Shown here piece by piece: positions 30,456-31,648 of a stretch of 31,648 nt of DNA. The stretch lies in assembly GCA_964444365.1 (NCBI GenBank), contig CAYUHJ010000052.1:1-31648 (forward strand). Reading direction: 5' to 3'. The translations under genes and the position numbers were made by a program. Source of the stretch: CAYUHJ01 sp964444365 (GTDB taxonomy: Bacteria > Planctomycetota > Planctomycetia > Gemmatales > Gemmataceae). Each line of letters begins with the position of its first letter. Within the stretch, counting starts at the first letter, position 1. Under the pieces are notes generated by a model. It saw only the letters and a program-made list of their open reading frames with translations. It did no database searches and was not told the DNA's origin.

Positions 30456-31648
30456 CCGTGCGGCACCTCAAGTGGGGTCACGCTGCGCTGCGCGTCGCGC
30501 CTCAACGGGGAAACCAACCCGGCTTCCGCGATCGCGGCCGCGGCGTTCCAGCCGTGGTGCGTCGTCACCCAGTCCCGGGCCGCGGTGCCGAGCTTCGCCC
30601 GTGCATCCGCATCGCGGAACAGATCGACGACGGCCGACGCGAGCGACTTCGGATTCGACTCGCACCGCACCGGGGGAACCCCGCGGCAGCCCGTCAGAGC
30701 TTGCGGCGTACACGCGATCGGCCGGCCCATCGCGGCCGCTTCGAGGAGCTTGTTTTTGATCCCCCGCCCGCTGACGAACGGCAGCACCGTCACCGCCCGC
30801 CGACAGACTTCGCCGCGGAGGTCGGGGAGATTCGCGACGAGTTCGACGCCGGGCGAGTGACACAGGGCCGTCACCCGCGGCGAGGGGCGGAAGCCGAAGA
30901 CGCTCAGCGTCGCGGTCGGCACCGTCGCCCGCACGTGGGGCCAGCACCGTTGCAGGAACCACGCGACCGCGTCCTCGTTCGGGCCGAAGTCGAGCCGGCC
31001 CCAGAACGCACACGAATCGGGAATCTCTTCCTGCACGGGAAGCGGGCGAAAATGGTCCGCGTCGACGCCGTTCGCGATCACGTCGACGGGCACCCCGGTG
31101 GCGAGCCGCATCGCCCGGCGGTCGGCGTCCGACACGACCCAGACGCGGTCAACGAGCCCGGCGAAGGCCCGTTCGTACAGGGCGTGAACCGCCGTGAGTT
31201 TCACGTTCTTCCACGTCCGGCGGTCGAGTACCTTGACGCGGGACCAGTGGTGCAACGCCGCGTCGTCGGCAGCGTACCAGACGCGGGTTTTCGCCCGGAT
31301 TCCCCGGAAGAGCGGCAGGGCGTCCGCACCCAGCACTACAACCGCATCGAAGGGTTCGCGGTGCGTCAAGTTCGCGAGAGCGTGTTGCTTGCGCGGGTCG
31401 GTGCCCCAGTACCGCTCGAACCGCGATTGCAGCCGAGTGGCAGGAAGCAACCCCTCCCCCGGCCCTTCTGGTCCCCTCCCCCCTTGTGGGGGAGGGTTAG
31501 GGTGGGGGGTGGGGACTGCACCTCTCAAGCGACCCCCACCCCTACCCTCCCCCCTCCCAGGGGGAGGGAGAAAGAGGTTCCCCGACTCGTCTAGTCCCCT
31601 CCCCCCTTGGGGGGGAGGGTTAGGGTGGGGGGTGGGCTCACCACTGAA
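30452..31648 (-). CDS. Glycosyltransferase, C-terminal part (5' end outside window), with repeat insertions
   Basis: The core shows RFERYWGTDPRKQHALANLT, FDAVVVLGADALPLFRGI, RVWYAADDAALHHWSRVKVL, VWVVSDADRRAM, VIANGVDADHFRPL and LPFVSGRGIKNKLLEAAAMG, the plan of a GT-B glycosyltransferase like those linked to exosortase-type clusters. The first common start codon in frame is a TTG at 31528, but the frame has no stop from there to the window edge. Because the protein would otherwise begin in the middle of a repeat, the gene almost certainly begins further upstream. The segment 31449-31648 consists of palindromic elements read in frame, including TPHPNPPPQGGRG twice. It would add at least 65 low-complexity residues ahead of RLQSRFERYW. 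Confidence 0.85.
   Translation of the reverse strand, partial: FSGEPTPHPNPPPQGGRGLDESGNLFLPPPGRGEGRGGGRLRGAVPTPHPNPPPQGGRGPEGPGEGLLPATRLQSRFERYWGTDPRKQHALANLTHREPFDAVVVLGADALPLFRGIRAKTRVWYAADDAALHHWSRVKVLDRRTWKNVKLTAVHALYERAFAGLVDRVWVVSDADRRAMRLATGVPVDVIANGVDADHFRPLPVQEEIPDSCAFWGRLDFGPNEDAVAWFLQRCWPHVRATVPTATLSVFGFRPSPRVTALCHSPGVELVANLPDLRGEVCRRAVTVLPFVSGRGIKNKLLEAAAMGRPIACTPQALTGCRGVPPVRCESNPKSLASAVVDLFRDADARAKLGTAARDWVTTHHGWNAAAAIAEAGLVSPLRRDAQRSVTPLEVPHG
31471..31569. repeat. CCCTCCCCC-type element, subtype A, inside glycosyltransferase
   Basis: Inverted repeat with arms 31471-31513 and 31531-31569. It is preceded at 31449-31467 by a short fragment resembling a subtype B arm (CCCCTCCCCCGGCCC), so the insertion looks composite. 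In the minus-strand coding frame it contributes NPPPQGGRG and LPPPGRGEGRGGG. Confidence 0.9.
31594..31636. repeat. CCCTCCCCC-type element, subtype A, one arm near the window edge
   Basis: This arm repeats the arm at 31471-31513 with few changes and is oriented the same way. The partner arm, if present, lies beyond the window. It encodes a second TPHPNPPPQGGRG in the glycosyltransferase frame. Confidence 0.85.

Noticed and set aside
31471..31528. TTG 31528 as the true start of the last glycosyltransferase
   Set aside because: The codon lies in the middle of a repeat element with no ribosome binding site, and the frame continues open to the window edge.
25193..31636. CRISPR array made from the repeated GC-rich arms
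   Set aside because: The units are inverted repeats at irregular distances, lie inside genes and have no spacers of constant length.

Overview
The window is high-GC DNA (roughly 65% by eye) that looks like the chromosome of a planctomycete, most likely of the Gemmata group. The pointers are a Tat-exported DUF1552 protein, lipoproteins of planctomycete type, a kinase joined to a tubulin-like domain, lipid A genes (lpxC), and many long GC-rich palindromic repeats. No rRNA, tRNA, CRISPR array, transposase or phage gene was recognised.

Layout. 1-3338 (+): the end of a phosphohexomutase (glmM-like), a class III-like sirtuin (cobB), two small uncharacterised genes and folD, the last three linked by ATGA overlaps. 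3371-6373 (+): a membrane-anchored TerB-like protein and, three bases later, a full-length BrxL-type AAA+/Lon protein with no other BREX gene in view. 6465-8870: a low-GC orphan gene, an alpha/beta hydrolase (-), about 790 bases without a convincing gene but with hairpins, and a lipoprotein (-). 9083-15096 (+): an envelope and lipid block made of an OmpH/Skp-like chaperone, lpxC, a Gfo/Idh oxidoreductase possibly acting on UDP-GlcNAc, fabH and glycyl-tRNA synthetase. 15150-17239 (-): a lipoprotein and the DUF1552 protein, with strong hairpin terminators. 17426-20440: small exported proteins, a YdeI-like protein, an AlkC/AlkD-like HEAT protein (-) and an unknown (-). 20476-24075 (-): a protein of about 1200 residues with an N-terminal Ser/Thr kinase and a C-terminal FtsZ/tubulin-superfamily domain. 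24245-24670 (+): an ASCH protein. 24671 to the right edge (-): a six-gene surface-polysaccharide operon (three GT-B-type glycosyltransferases, an O-antigen-ligase-like membrane protein, a hexapeptide acyltransferase and a GT2 glycosyltransferase); the first gene runs out of the window.

Three things deserve most attention. First, the kinase-tubulin fusion, because Planctomycetes lack canonical FtsZ. Second, the TerB-like/BrxL pair, which looks like a compact two-gene system outside any BREX locus. Third, a family of GC-rich palindromic elements (CCCTCCCCC-type) that sits in frame inside three glycosyltransferase genes and adds peptides such as NPPPQGG and NPLPEAERG; other palindrome families fill every non-overlapping junction of the same operon. 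A further oddity is an in-frame, AT-richer insertion of about 95 residues in the zinc module of glycyl-tRNA synthetase.

All domain calls come from reading motifs in the translations; no database search was possible.
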